This document shows positions 46,165 through 58,000 of a stretch of 64,000 nt of DNA, piece by piece (positions within the stretch are counted from its first letter, which is position 1; every line of letters begins with the position of its first letter). The stretch comes from Eutypella sp. D-1 (taxonomy: Eukaryota > Ascomycota > Sordariomycetes > Xylariales > Diatrypaceae), in the NCBI GenBank assembly GCA_023313575.1, contig JAJTTP010000009.1, positions 1,426,001-1,490,000 on the forward strand, written 5' to 3'. The notes beneath the pieces were generated by a model. The model was not told the DNA's origin and searched no databases. It saw only the letters and a list, made by a program, of their open reading frames with translations. Position numbers and translations under genes: made by a program.

Positions 46165-48605
46165 ATGTCGAGGGCCATCTGGCTTCTCTTGGTCCTCCCC
46201 AAACTCGGCCTTGCTCAAACGCTCGTGGTTGGCGGTGAGGTATATCGTCAGTTTATCCATGACCCTTCTTTATCATCATATAAGCACCATGCCGGCACTG
46301 TGAACTAACTAGAGGCATCACCGCCCGAAGCTGCCACCGATCAAAATGTCGCCCCGGCCTTTGAGCTCGTCGACCCTGAATCTTCCAATGCCACCGCCCC
46401 TCTTTTCGACAGCGAGACTCACGTACTCACGGACAAAGCGTTCAAGAACCTCACGGACCTGCAGCTGACCAACATAATATTGTTCGCTTTCCCTGACGCC
46501 TTCGAAGAGGCAGACCTCGCCTTGAAGCAAGAGCTCGGGGGGCCGTGCAAGACCTTCTCCGACGATTTCGTGGGGTTTCCGGGCCGCGTCACCAACGCCG
46601 TGTTCAACCTGCTGCTCGGAGGGAGCTTGATCCAGACGAAACCGTTCGCGGCGCCCTGCTACAGCGACTTTGATAATGAGAATGCTGCCGAGTGCGCCGA
46701 GATCAATTCGAATTGGTATAATGACTCCTACATCCAGTAAGTTTCACACACTTGTTTAAATAGCCTCAATGGCTCTGTTTCCTCGTGATAGCTTACGCTT
46801 CTCCAGTACGAATGATCCCACCTCTATCAACGCCATTCTCTTCCAGGGGACCAGCTGTGTCCCGCACTCCGTCAACCCTTACGCCGAGCACTGCACACTC
46901 GGGTCATATCCCAGGATGTCGATTCGCGCCACCACCGTTGCCGAGGTCCAGCTCGCAGTGAACCTGGCCCGAAATCTCAACCTCCGGCTGGTCATCAAGA
47001 ATACTGGTCACGACTTCAGTGCTAAGTCGACCGGTGCCAGTGGCGTCTCCATATGGACTCACAACATGAAGGAGATCAAGTTCTACGAAGAATACGAGGA
47101 AGCATCCTACAAAGGCCCGGCTTTCAAGATGGGTGCCGGCGTTCAGGTTTACGAGGCTTACGAGGCCGCCCATACGGAAGACGTCACTATCGTTGGCGGG
47201 GAGGGCAGGGTAAGATTTCATATCACACAGGCTTATCGTGCAGGCTGCTAACATTATACATAATTAGACTGTCGGTCTGACGGGTGGGTACATCTTAGGG
47301 GGTGGGTATTCCCCCCTATCATCTTTGTGGGGCATGGCAGCAGACCAGGCAAGTATCCTCAACCCCCCCACGCCTTGACCACAACGCATTACCTCGCGAT
47401 TTGACTAACTCCCGCAAAGGTACTCTCAATGGAGGTTGTCACTGCTGACGGCCGCTTCGTCACGGCGAGCGAGACATCAAATCCAGACCTCTTCTGGGCG
47501 CTACGCGGCGGGGGTGGCTCCACGTTCGGCGTGGTGACTTCGATGGTGATTAGGGCGTACCCGAAGATTCCGGTGACGACGATGACAATGGGTTGGTCGA
47601 CGGGTCCGGACGTATCGATCGAGAGGTTCTGGAGCGCCCTCCATGCCTACTTCGACGGCTTCGTTAACTATACCGATGCCGGCACGTACGGGTATTTCAG
47701 CCTAGGCAGCGTTGACGGTGACTACGTATTTAAATTACGCCCGTGGTTCGCGCCCAATATGTCGCGCGCGGAGCTTGAGGCGCTGGCCGCGCCGTTCCTC
47801 TCTGAATTGACGGATACGCTCGGGATACCTCTCGACGACGAGCCCGAGTACGCCGAGTACGACAGCTTTTACGAGGCGTGGGACGCGTCTTTTCCGCTCG
47901 AGCGATGGGGCACGAATCTCGGACGCTCAGGAAGCCGCTTATTCCCTCGCTCCAGCTGGGCCGACCCGGAAAAGTTGTCTCTGACCCTCGATGTTATCCG
48001 CTTCGTCCTCGACTCCGGTGGAAGTGTAACTGGAGTCACGGTCGCTGGAAGTCCTTTGGGGGAAGGGGGAAAGGGGCGGGGGGAGTACCCCGACAACGCC
48101 GTCAACCCGGCCTGGCGCGAGACAGTCCTTCACGCTATCAGCCACGCAGAGTGGCAGATGGAGTCGAGCACAGAAATCATCGAGTTTATGAGTTACATCC
48201 TCACCCACGATTGGGGTAAGGCATGGTCGAACGCGTCGCCCGGTGCCGGCGCATAGTAAGTCGAGCCTTACCATCACTCTTCTTTACTTTCCCAACGCAT
48301 TTTCTCTTTCCTAGAACTTGTGGGCGAGCAGATAGCTAACCTGGGTCATGCGCGTTTCTGCGTGTTCACCGATCAGCCTTTCCGAGTCCGATTATATCGA
48401 GCCCGACTTCCAGCAGTCATTCTGGGGGGACAAGTACGAGCGGTTGCGGGATCTGAAAAAGCGACTCGACCCCTGGGATCTCTTCTACGCCCAGAACGCC
48501 GTCGGATCCGAGGACTGGGAGATGTCGGAGTTTATCTTTGGGATCCTGCCCAGCCAAAACAGCCGGCTGTGCAGAAAGGGTACTTCTGGCTCGGCGCGCC
48601 GGTGA
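46165..48605 (+). CDS. Secreted FAD-linked oxidase, berberine-bridge (BBE-like) type
   Basis: Flavin-dependent oxidase with FAD_binding_4 and C-terminal BBE domains. Exons: 46165-46234, 46313-46736, 46807-47209, 47268-47348, 47420-48255, 48377-48605; 2043 nt, 680 residues. [18 protein letters not shown] is a good signal peptide; two in-frame ATGs upstream (46117, 46147) are possible starts. [15 protein letters not shown] carries the His used for covalent flavin attachment in this family; the region normally bearing a second, Cys linkage reads [21 protein letters not shown] without Cys, so single attachment is expected. [16 protein letters not shown] crosses intron 4, whose donor is GC (47349-47350). 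The BBE domain ends [18 protein letters not shown]...[17 protein letters not shown]. Exon 1/2 splicing is ambiguous by one Gly codon. The substrate is unknown; relatives oxidise alkaloids, sugars or fungal metabolites. Confidence 0.86.
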
Positions 48606-48732
48606 ACTGGGTCTTAGGTAGCTTTATGGCAACCGAGCACCTTTCAGTCCAAATCATTATCTTGCGTAAGAAACAGTAATATACATATAAAGACGTTGTC
48701 ACTAGTTTTAGTAGCGCTACCTGCTTCCTTTT

Positions 48733-49638
48733 CTATACTTTCGTGTCCACACTTTCAAACAGCCCGCGATGATCTTGTACCCATCGAGCGACCTCGTCAC
48801 AGGGTGCGCACCAGATATCAGGGTTTCCCGCAAGCCGCTCAAGGAAACCATCGAGCACAGCAAACTTATCCTCGGAGGTCTGCAGGAAGGGGTGGAATAG
48901 CACAGACCGGTAGCCGCCCTCGCGCACGACGGCCGACAAGTCCTCCCCCAGGAAGTCTAGGAAGCGCGAGGGCGGCAGCACGGACGCGGGATTCGGCTCG
49001 CCATATGACCGCCTAATGCTTTCGAACTTGTCTCCCTCCATGTAGTAGAAAGCGTCCACGCCGCGCCAGTCGAAAGGCAGTACCGCGAGGCCCCCCTCTA
49101 TCCCAGCTCCTTTCCCCATTGGCGATATGTACCTCATGCCGTGACGCCGTAGCATATCGTAGGTCCTCTCACCGTTGACGGTACCCCCGGGTGGACGGAA
49201 GCCCTTGTACGCGAACCCCTTGGCTTCGTCATCACTACTACCGCCACTGCCGCTGGCGAACTCGGCCATGGCCTCCCAGCTGCGCCGGAAGTTGAGCTCC
49301 TCATCGTCGGCAGAGAGCGCAGCCCAGGACTCATGCTGGTAGCCGTGCCAGGCGAGCTCGTGGCCGCGAGCCAGTATGTCCCGGCGCGCGACATCCGCGT
49401 ACGGGCCCAAGCTCCATGATTCTGCGAAATAGGTGGCGCGGATACCGTACCGGTCTAGCAAATCTAACATGCGAGGTAGCTGCTTGTGCACCGAATGGTC
49501 GGTCCCAAAAGGCCGGTCCGCCGGCCAGACGCCCCGGTTTACATCCTGCGCCTCGCCCAGATTGTCCATCGTGAAACTCACGGCGGCCTTGGCCCCATGA
49601 GGCCATCTTGTCATCTGTTGCTGTTGATTGGCCGACAT
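48733..49638 (-). CDS. Polysaccharide deacetylase family protein
   Basis: NodB-homology (carbohydrate esterase 4-like) protein of 301 residues, single exon from the ATG at 49638. Visible: AVSFTMDNLGEA (motif 1, Asp at about 25 followed by Asn instead of the usual Asp), ELAWHGYQHESW (motif 2, His at about 98 and 102), GFRPPGG (about 146-152, motif 3) and a later SVLFHPF (motif 5-like His). Length and lack of signal peptide resemble the cytosolic PuuE/PgdA-like branch, whose members include allantoinase-like and peptidoglycan-deacetylase-like enzymes, rather than secreted chitin deacetylases. It is convergent with the BBE oxidase, 127 nt between stop codons. Reaction unknown. Confidence 0.85.
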   Translation of the reverse strand: MSANQQQQMTRWPHGAKAAVSFTMDNLGEAQDVNRGVWPADRPFGTDHSVHKQLPRMLDLLDRYGIRATYFAESWSLGPYADVARRDILARGHELAWHGYQHESWAALSADDEELNFRRSWEAMAEFASGSGGSSDDEAKGFAYKGFRPPGGTVNGERTYDMLRRHGMRYISPMGKGAGIEGGLAVLPFDWRGVDAFYYMEGDKFESIRRSYGEPNPASVLPPSRFLDFLGEDLSAVVREGGYRSVLFHPFLQTSEDKFAVLDGFLERLAGNPDIWCAPCDEVARWVQDHRGLFESVDTKV

Positions 49639-50221
49639 TAGACGGGAGGACCACAATAGTGAATGGAGTGGGCTTTGAGATATGGTCCGTTAGGCGTCTA
49701 CACAAAGTATTGTGGTGGTTATGCCATCCAGGGATGGTGGGGTTGATAGAGTAAAGGGGTAAATCCAGTTGTGGGGTAGCGGTGCTTTAATTAGTCCCGG
49801 TCGTAACCAGTAGATATGACGTCGTAATTAGGCGTCATAAACACCTAGAATGAAAATACTTTATTAAATACTAACATCCCCGATTCAAATACACGCAGTT
49901 TGACCGTGGATATATCAAACAGGCGAATCACACAAAGCCTGAAGCCTCCAACATAGGAGTACTTGGTGCCGTTCCCAGAGCCGAGGAGGGCAAGAGGGGG
50001 GGGCTTCGTGTCGCCTGGAACTAGCTCAAGGCGTTATGACGGAATATTTTACGAGCGCGTGGCGCACATGCCTAGCACCGTGACCTCACTTCTTAGCTCC
50101 TAATTCCGGGTTTACCCTTTCTACCACACCTAGCCCATGATATCGCTGCTGGCAGTAGCAAGACTATCGTCACCGCCACGGAGGTTCCCGATCTCTCGAC
50201 CACAGGGCCATTATTATCACC
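49639..50221. other. Intergenic region upstream of the deacetylase
   Basis: Deacetylase promoter side and 3' flank of the membrane protein. No open frame with support and no clear regulatory motif. Confidence 0.45.
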
Positions 50222-51565
50222 TCATCTTCGGGAGATGGCCTCCTGCTCTGAGATAGGTGTGGGCAGCGGGATGTCGTGGATTTCGTGCCTATCCCCGTCA
50301 GGCATCGAGGAGAGCGCCGACACGAGCGAGGCGTTTCTGCTTAACCCACCACCACCACCGCCGCTGGCATCAACGCTGCCGTCGCTACAACGCGACGTAG
50401 GATCTTCCTGGAGCTGCTTTATCTCGACCCTCACGTACTCGCCGTTCACACTTCCACCACTAATCGTAGAGATTGCGGAGATCGTGGATGGCGTCCTCTG
50501 AGGAGGCGCGGCTGGCAGCGGTGGCGGGGATGGAGAGGCCGAAGAAGAGGCGAAGCCCGTTGCACCGGGAGCCGTGAGCGCCTCACGGCTTTCACTGTCC
50601 TGCTGTTCCATGTCCATTTGCAGGCGCTTCTCGAACCATGCCTGTTTCTCGTCCTCGCCGGGCGCATTCTGGTCTCCACCAGCGCACCTTACTGGCCCAT
50701 GTTCCGCTGTCCTTCTACGTATCCGCCTCACGACCCACAACGGGATGGCCACTACCGTCGCCGCCGCGAGCGCCCTCCTGACTGCACGGCCGTAGTTCGC
50801 GTCCTCGCCTCTTTGGCGCCTTCTCTGGCGTTCTGTCGGGATGGACCAAGAAATATCGCGTTAGTTGCTCAGTGCGTTGGCCGTTTGGAGGGAAGTGAGA
50901 GGACCGATGCCCGTGGGAGGAAATGATGCGTTTATGTTTACACGCGCGGGGGAGAACTCACCCTTCATGCAGAAGACTACAAGCGACACCGCAAAAATGA
51001 GAAGCATGACAGCCCCAATCACGATCAGCACGATGGCCCAGGCCGGCAGGAGACCACTCATCACACCACTCGCCGCCGCTGTAGCGGCGGAAGAAGAAGT
51101 GGAAGGGGTAGGGAGCGTCGGGACGGTCGCGGAGCTACTGGAGCTCACCGAATCGGTACTCAGTCTGGTGGATGTTCCGGTCTCTGTTAGAGAGGTGGTG
51201 GACATGACCGTCGTCGTTGTCCCCACCCCCGTCTCCGTCGTTTTCATGCCTTCAGAAGTCGAATGGGGTGGGTTTTCGTGCCCTATCCACCCCATGCCCC
51301 CATCAGTCTCGCGTCTGCCGCCATCCCCGAGTCCGAATTCGAGTCTTATCCGAGGATCGGGGGTTTCCATGCTGCTGTCAGTCTCAGGCCATGTTGCCGA
51401 CACGTCTCCGTCGACGTCTTCCTGATAGGAACTATCCGGGGCGTAGCCGTTGTCGGGGGAACCCCCGGGGCTGGAGCGGGAGTCAGGGTCATACCCGAAG
51501 TCAAACCCCGAGCCGTATCTGCCCAACGTAGGGGTAGGGGCCGGTAAAGGAGGGATGCCGGCCAT
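50222..51565 (-). CDS. Ser/Thr-rich single-pass membrane protein, sensor-like layout
   Basis: Exons 51565-50962 and 50832-50222; intron 50963-50831 (GTGAGT...CGACAG); 1215 nt, 404 residues. The first 100 residues are disordered and rich in Pro, Gly and Asp; about 105-170 are Ser/Thr-rich (possible O-mannosylation); a transmembrane helix follows (AWAIVLIVIGAVMLLIFAVSLVVFCMKG, about 174-201), with the intron just after it. The cytosolic part begins with a very basic patch (RQRRRQR) and later holds Ser/Pro-rich disorder and an acidic end. No cleavable signal peptide is visible. The layout resembles fungal wall-sensor or Mid2-like proteins but no defining domain is present, so the family is unassigned. 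Confidence 0.7.
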
Positions 51566-52410
51566 ATTCGCTTTCGGTTCTCAATACCATGAAGCAGCAC
51601 AACAGATCGCTTGTCCCCAGCAAACCCTATCCTCTGCACTGCCACATCCACCGTGTCGGTAATGCGTCGTGGTAAGTCGTTGTAGCCTATGCGACAAGGC
51701 GTTCCTGTGTAAGAATCGGAAGGCTCCGACACAGCAGTTGAGTGTAAGAATATATGAATAGAAAGCAAAGTCAGAAGAAGAAGACATGGGTGAAGGACGG
51801 GTGCGTGGGAGTTTACATATGAAATGTTTTCTATTATTAGGGCCCCTAACCTACCGGAGAATAGGAGGATAGCGGGGGCCATCGTCATACGTACAAGTAC
51901 AAACTTATAGTCCTACCTGGCCTTGTTGTTGGAGCTGGGGGCCAGCTAGAGGTTGCGACACATTACCCGTCCCTCGCATCCTGGCGGCGCAAGTACGATT
52001 CCTTCCGTTCCTACCATCCGACCTAAATTCATAATACCGTATAGGATTTATGGTTTGGGACGTCGCAGAGCAGGGCCGGGCGGCCTTGGCGGGTGCTGCT
52101 TACGGTCAATAAGTTCCTGAATAAGTACACGGTGCCTACTATCGCAGAAGTTATTCTTGGTGGTTTATTCCCTCTGGACCGGTAACAGGAGCGGGTGGAG
52201 AAGTCATACAGCAATGTCTTGGCGATATTATCAGAGTCAGGTGTCGATAACGGTACTGCTTTCATATCAACCACATATTCCTCCTAGTCTTCTAATAATT
52301 GTATATTTTCTCAGATGTGAAGTTTCGCAGCCCTCTATGCAGGCAGTGAATAAGAGTTTATACCCCCCCTTGCGCTCCGCATTTCAGCCCGTCTTTTGAG
52401 CTAAAAATCT
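51566..52410. other. Intergenic region between membrane protein and P450
   Basis: Promoter of the membrane protein and 3' flank of the P450. Open frames (for example 51581-51888 minus) are not supported. Confidence 0.45.
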
Positions 52411-54149
52411 TTATCCCTTGGAAAGACGAACAGTAGCTTTCAGAGAGCCGAGGCTATTCGTCCCAACTGCAAATTGGTCGCTGCTGCACTCGAAGTCTTC
52501 AGCTACTGCATCTTCGAAATGAAAGTCGAAGCGCTCTACCAGCATGGCAATAGCGAGGTACATCTCCGCCCAAGCAAGACTGGTTGAATTGGTGGAAGTC
52601 AGAAAACGGACACAAGCCCTTGAGCTCTCGGGAGACGGAAGGCTTACTGCATTCCAAGACAGATTCTGGTTCCTCGAGAGAAAGGCGCAAACGCGTTATG
52701 TGATCTCTTCCCAGTGTCCAGCCAACGGCTAGGGTCAAACCGCCGAGGTTCTGGATATAGTGTTTCGTCCGTATGTAGAAGCACCACGGTCATCCCAACA
52801 GGAGTGCCAGCAGGAATCTGCCATCCTCGGTAGCGAAGGTCCCTATCAGAAATTCGGGCGAGACGAGAAGCAACTCCAGGGCTTAGACGTAGACCCTCCA
52901 TTATAACCGATGTTAAGTAATTTAGCTGCTCGAGCTCCCTCAGGCCAATTTCCCTTGGGGACTGAGCGCGGACGCAGGCGATCTCCGCGCGGAGCCGCTT
53001 CAAAATATCCCGGTTGCTAAAAATGTGGAAGAGTATCAAGCGCAGAGTGCTGGCCGTGGTCTCGAACCCAGCTCCTGCAACAGTTGCCACTTCATCAAAG
53101 ACTCGTCTGAAGGTTTTCTCGGAAGGTGGAAGTTGAGAGTTCATAATTTCATGAACGAGGTTGGACGATTGCTCTGCGTCTAGATCGTTCTTAGATGAAC
53201 TCTCTGCAGCCATAAGATCCTGCGTGTCCTGTTTCATCCTCTATTGGGTTGAACATCAATCAGTAGTTGAACCTGATGCTAACAGATAGCGAACTCACAA
53301 GAAAAAAGCTAAATAGAGTCTTGGTATCGCTATCTGCTATTTTCATTGCCCACGCCGGCGGTATAGACTTGAAGAATGGGGCGAACCAGCGAACATGTTT
53401 GGAAATTCTCCAGAGGCTTCCCGACCCCTGCGAGGCTTTGAGCATGGAAATATCGAAATCGTCCTTTTCTAAGCTCACGTAAGATTTGCCAGTAATAAAG
53501 TCAATAGCGATGTCTCGAGAAAGCGAAGCGGTGGCGGCTCCAAGATCGACCTTCGACCCGGCAAGTTTCGTGAGTCGGTCAGTGAGTATATCTAAGTGTT
53601 TTTGAATTACTTCCTGTCGACTGGACACTTGGGCCTTCGAAAAGAAATGATTCAAGGGTTGGCGACGGATCTTATGAAGGCCGTGATCCGCCGTCGTAAT
53701 GCCCGCACTGTAGTTGGCAAAAGCGTCAACCGCCCAAGGGTATTTATTCCAATTCCCATCTTGACAATAGAGCTTGTCGTAAAAGGGTGCATCGTGAATG
53801 TGTAGCTCGTAAGGGCTGATCCGCACAATAGGACCTACATCATGCAATAGGGCTCATAATTGGAGTGCAGAACTGGCAACATAGGTGGCAGAGAGATAGA
53901 TATACCATATTGTCTGTGCATCTCCTTAATCTTGAACGTATATTGGCCATTATGAACAACATCATAGTACATTTCGTACCATCGTGATACGGCTGCCAGT
54001 CTCGGGCCGGGAAACCGCGCAAGTGGATGGAAGAAAAGCCGGTAGAGTGCCAGAGTAACAAGGTATGCTGTAATGACGGTAACCACATGTATTCCAGATA
54101 CTTGATTTGTAAGTGCCTCCATTGCGAATCCGTCGTGATGATCGATCAT
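52411..54149 (-). CDS. Cytochrome P450 monooxygenase
   Basis: Microsomal fungal P450. Exons: 54149-53906, 53834-53299, 53240-52648, 52579-52411; 1542 nt, 513 residues; introns 71, 58 and 68 nt. An N-terminal membrane anchor (VVTVITAYLVTLALYRLFF) is followed by the proline hinge FHPLARFPGPRLAAVS. The joined exons read MHRQYGPIVRISPYELHI (helix A/beta 1), GITTADHGLHKIRRQPLNHFFS (helix C region), AGAGFETTAST (I helix, about 315-325), EGLR (375-378, ExxR), FDPSRWL (PERF-like) and FSRGTRICLG with heme-ligand Cys at about 454; the last intron interrupts just after this loop. The N-terminal half resembles trichodiene-oxygenase/benzoate-hydroxylase-like fungal P450s, but clan and substrate are not assignable. 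The ATG at 54122 is an alternative start (504 residues). Confidence 0.92.
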
Positions 54150-55097
54150 CTGGCAGCGGGTTGTTCTATGATCACTTACACTGATGACGAGATCCAGCAA
54201 AGTGCAGTCGACAAGGGGGGAATATGGGTGGTGTAGTGCGCAAGGTTGCCCATCTCTAGGGAGGAGGCCTCAAGCTCTCGGAAAAGTGTCGAGGTGGTAC
54301 AGACCCGGTTCCGGTAGACGACAGCCAACAATCCCTAGCTAGAGACTTTTCGGTTGCTGATAAGTCAATGCAGCAAGGTTTCCTCCCTTTTTTCATCTTT
54401 TTTTCAAGGGGTGAGTTCTAGGCGAGCCAAGAAAGGCTCTGAACAAATGGTTCCTGTCACGATAGTTACCTAGTTTCTTGCCTCAAATACCATGTTCATT
54501 TCATGTGTGACATACATCTTTGCCTGCTCCGTGTTTAACACTTATGGCTGCCGTTTCCAAGAAGCTGCTCTAATTGATTACTTATGTGGCCGATTTAGCG
54601 AGTCGAGAAGCCATCAGTATTCTGGCATTGGAACCACTATACTTATACACGATATTCTTAGCCAAAGTTCGATTTAAGCAATAACATTTGAGTTTCTAAG
54701 AAGCACGTAGAGTCTTTTATGAATATTATCGATCAAGGGTTGGAAATCCTTTGAAAGTCCTCATGCCATGGTCAGCCACTTTAGCTTCTTTAAGTGGGAC
54801 AATCACATAGGGGGGAGATCGGATATAGTAGAGCCAAGGGGTTGGTTTCTTTACTTCTCGTAAGACATTTCCGGTACGCCCCCCGCATATGGAACCGACG
54901 GCTTCGCGATACTGTTCAAGTTCAACCACGTATGCTAAGTTATCAGGCAACAATTGGTATACAATCCCACACCGGCGTTGTTGACACTTCCCTTCCCCAA
55001 CTGAGAAGCAACAACAGACAGTCCACTACCAAGGCAAACGCCAGCACTTACTAACGCAAGTACCAAAGAGCACGGATTACTACCGGATGTTCGGCCT
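54150..55097. other. Intergenic region upstream of the P450
   Basis: P450 promoter and 3' flank of the bromodomain gene. Nothing recognisable; open frames are short and without features. Confidence 0.45.
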
Positions 55098-58000
55098 CTA
55101 ACCTCTAACCCTCCGCCTCTTGGCATCGCCGGCTAGCTCGTCCGTCTCGTCCTCGGCGGCGCTGGCCTCCCCGCCCATCAAACTCATACTACGGCTACTC
55201 AGCCCACCAACGGGCGGCGGCGCGTTGCGGGCCACCTCATTGCGGAGGTCGCTCAGGAGCTTCTCTACTTCGACAAACATGCTGCGTGTATCCTTGACGA
55301 TGGCGTCTTCGTCCACCTCGTACCCCAGCGCATCGTCATTCTCATCCTCGGACCCGTCCTCTTGCTCCCTCAGAAACGAAGGGCCGAAACCGCGATTGGG
55401 GTCTGGTGCGTACATGATGGCATTCGCGAACATGTGCACAATTTCTCGCTCTAGCTGCGCAATGTTGATTATACCGCGCGGAGGAACCAGCTCGACAGAC
55501 ATGGGCAACCATATGCTTCCCGCGCTCGGGTCAACGTCAGGCAGAGCCGCAGCAGCAGCTGTTGCCGCTTTGTGTCCTTGATTGATGGCCCGACGAATGT
55601 TATTTAAATCCTGTGGCTGAAGCACAATATTTCGATAGCCGGGCGCTTCGCGTTCCTTGACGGCATGTGCAAACATATTGGCATGGCGGTGGCTGATGAC
55701 TTGTTCGAGTGCCGAGGCGCTAACCTTGTTGAATGAGCGCGTCCAGAGGACATGTGTTGGAGGGCCAGACGGTTCTCGATCTATAGGGCTCTCTTCACGC
55801 TTGCGCTTGTTCGCTGTTGCAGTGGCAGACTGCACCCGGCTTCGACTTCCCTCATCTGCAGTCGTATCACCACCATCTTCAGAAACACGAGGCGTAGCCT
55901 CCTCGTGCTTAATCTTGTTTGCCGAGAACTCTGGAGCCGGAGTCGCCGTCCCTTCAGCACCCGCTTTTTCAGCGCTACGTGGCTGTCGCGGTTTAGCATG
56001 AGCCGCCGTACTGACCTTCGACACATCATTCTTTCCGGCTTGAATAGGTGAGGACTTTGCTTGCTGGGCAGGCTGCAGGGGTGGGCTGAGTGGCTCATAA
56101 GCCGGGCTTTCTACATCGAAGTAGCTACTAGCTTCCCGCACCCGAGGAGTTGCAGGTGTTGGTGTAGATACCCATTTAGTACCGTGACCCCGTATGACAT
56201 GAGACGAGACATTGACGCCCAGAGGTTGCGGCGTAGATACTGGACGAACAGCTTGCTGAGTGGTAACGGGTGTCTGGGCGACTGAGGGCTGAGGGCGAGG
56301 CTCAGGCCCAGCAACGGAAGGCGAAGTGGCAGCACTGTACGAGGATGGGTAAGAAGCAGGTACACTTTGCTGTTGATTCGGCTGCTGATACTGGTGCTGC
56401 GGTTGTGATGGCGGCTGCGGCTGCTGCGGCGGCTGCTGCGGCGGCTGTTGTGGCGGTTGCTGCTGCGGTTGCTGCTGCGGTTGATTCGGCAGTTGATACG
56501 GCGGTTGCTGTGGCTGCGGCTGCGGCGGCGGCGGCGGTGGCGGCTGCTGCTGTTGGTATTTCTGCTGGTACTGTTGTTGCTGCGGGTATTGCTGTTGATG
56601 GTGAGGCTGTTGGTGTTGTTGCTGTTGCTGTTGAGGAACCTGTTGTTGGTATGCCTGCTGCGACTGAACTGGAGGATGTGAGGCGGAAACATGCGGAGTG
56701 TGTTGAGAGTATGGAGTGCGTGGGGTATTGGAGGGCGAATGCCAGGGTCCGGATGAGACCGGTGCCTTAGGCGTTGTGACATGAGACTGTGCAACAGGTG
56801 ATGATATAGCGGAAGGTGGCCGAATAGGTGGTTGTGTAGGCGCGGGTTTCGGTTGGGCATGCGCATAGCTCGGAGACGGTACCCCAGGTTTCGGCCCAGG
56901 CGGTAAGCTGGGAGGTCGGTGTTGTGAGTTCTGCTGCCCGGCACCATCGGGTGTCGCATTCAAGGGCAGCGATGGCAAAGATGGAGGCAACTGACTCGTC
57001 GTCTGTGGTGGTACAAGGACTGGAGGTGATGGTTTGGCTTGAGGCTGCGACGTCGGTCGCGACGGTTGAGGGTATTGAGTAGGTGTCTGCCTGCCATTCG
57101 GATACTGGGGTGGCGGATGGCTTGGTGAGGGTGGAGGATAGTTAGGTGCTCTGCCTGGGCCGGCGTTATAGGGAGGTCGGGGTGACGGGACCGAAGCCTG
57201 GTGATGCGCGCCTGGTTGGTATGGAGGTTCCCATTTCAAAGCAGGAGTCTGGCCTTGGGCAGGACTTCTAGTTTGAGCTGGATTATCAGGCCGTTGTAGG
57301 GGTTCGGTATGTAAAGGCTGAGGAGGGGTGGACGCCGGACGCGCACCATAACCCTGGACGCCTTGTGGATGTTGCAATACCGGCGTTGTCCCATTTAACG
57401 GGCGCGGCAGCTCCTGGGTCCTTCTGTCTATTGCAGACTGCTGTATTTCGTTTGGAGTCCGGGCAGCAGGGGGAACTGGAGATTGACTCGGCTGGCTTGG
57501 TCTTCTATCCACGGGAGGATGGGACAGAGGCGTTGGAGTCGAAACTGACACGGGAGTAGGTGTGCGAGTTGGCTCAGGCTTGCTTCCATGATCGAGTACT
57601 CTGGGCGGTGCAGAGGCCGGTGCAGAGACCGTTGCAGGGACCGATGCAGGAACCGATGCGGGTGGGAGTGCAGGTGCCGTTTGACCATTGATCTTAACAG
57701 CGCTTGAGTCCCCGTGCGCAGGCGTTGGTGGTGATGCCACCTTCGGGCCATCCTGTGTTTCCGGCTGCCTCTCATTTTTGGTGTCCCATTCACCTCGCTC
57801 GATCTCGCTTATCTCGCGTCGGACGATCTCGATGCGGCGTTCATCATCGCGAATCTGACGGACGATGTTGTCTCGAAAGCGGGCATAAAGTCGGTCAACT
57901 AGGATCGGTAACTTCTCGGAGTACTTGTGGGCTTCTTCGAGGGATGGCAAAGGTGGGCTCTGCAGCTTCCTCTTCCTAGAAGTTGGCGACAGACCAGCCC

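Noticed and set aside
56111..56959. Asn/Arg/Ser-rich and Ala/Val-rich open frames over the Gln/Pro tract
   Set aside because: Alternative-frame readings of trinucleotide repeats in the bromodomain gene.
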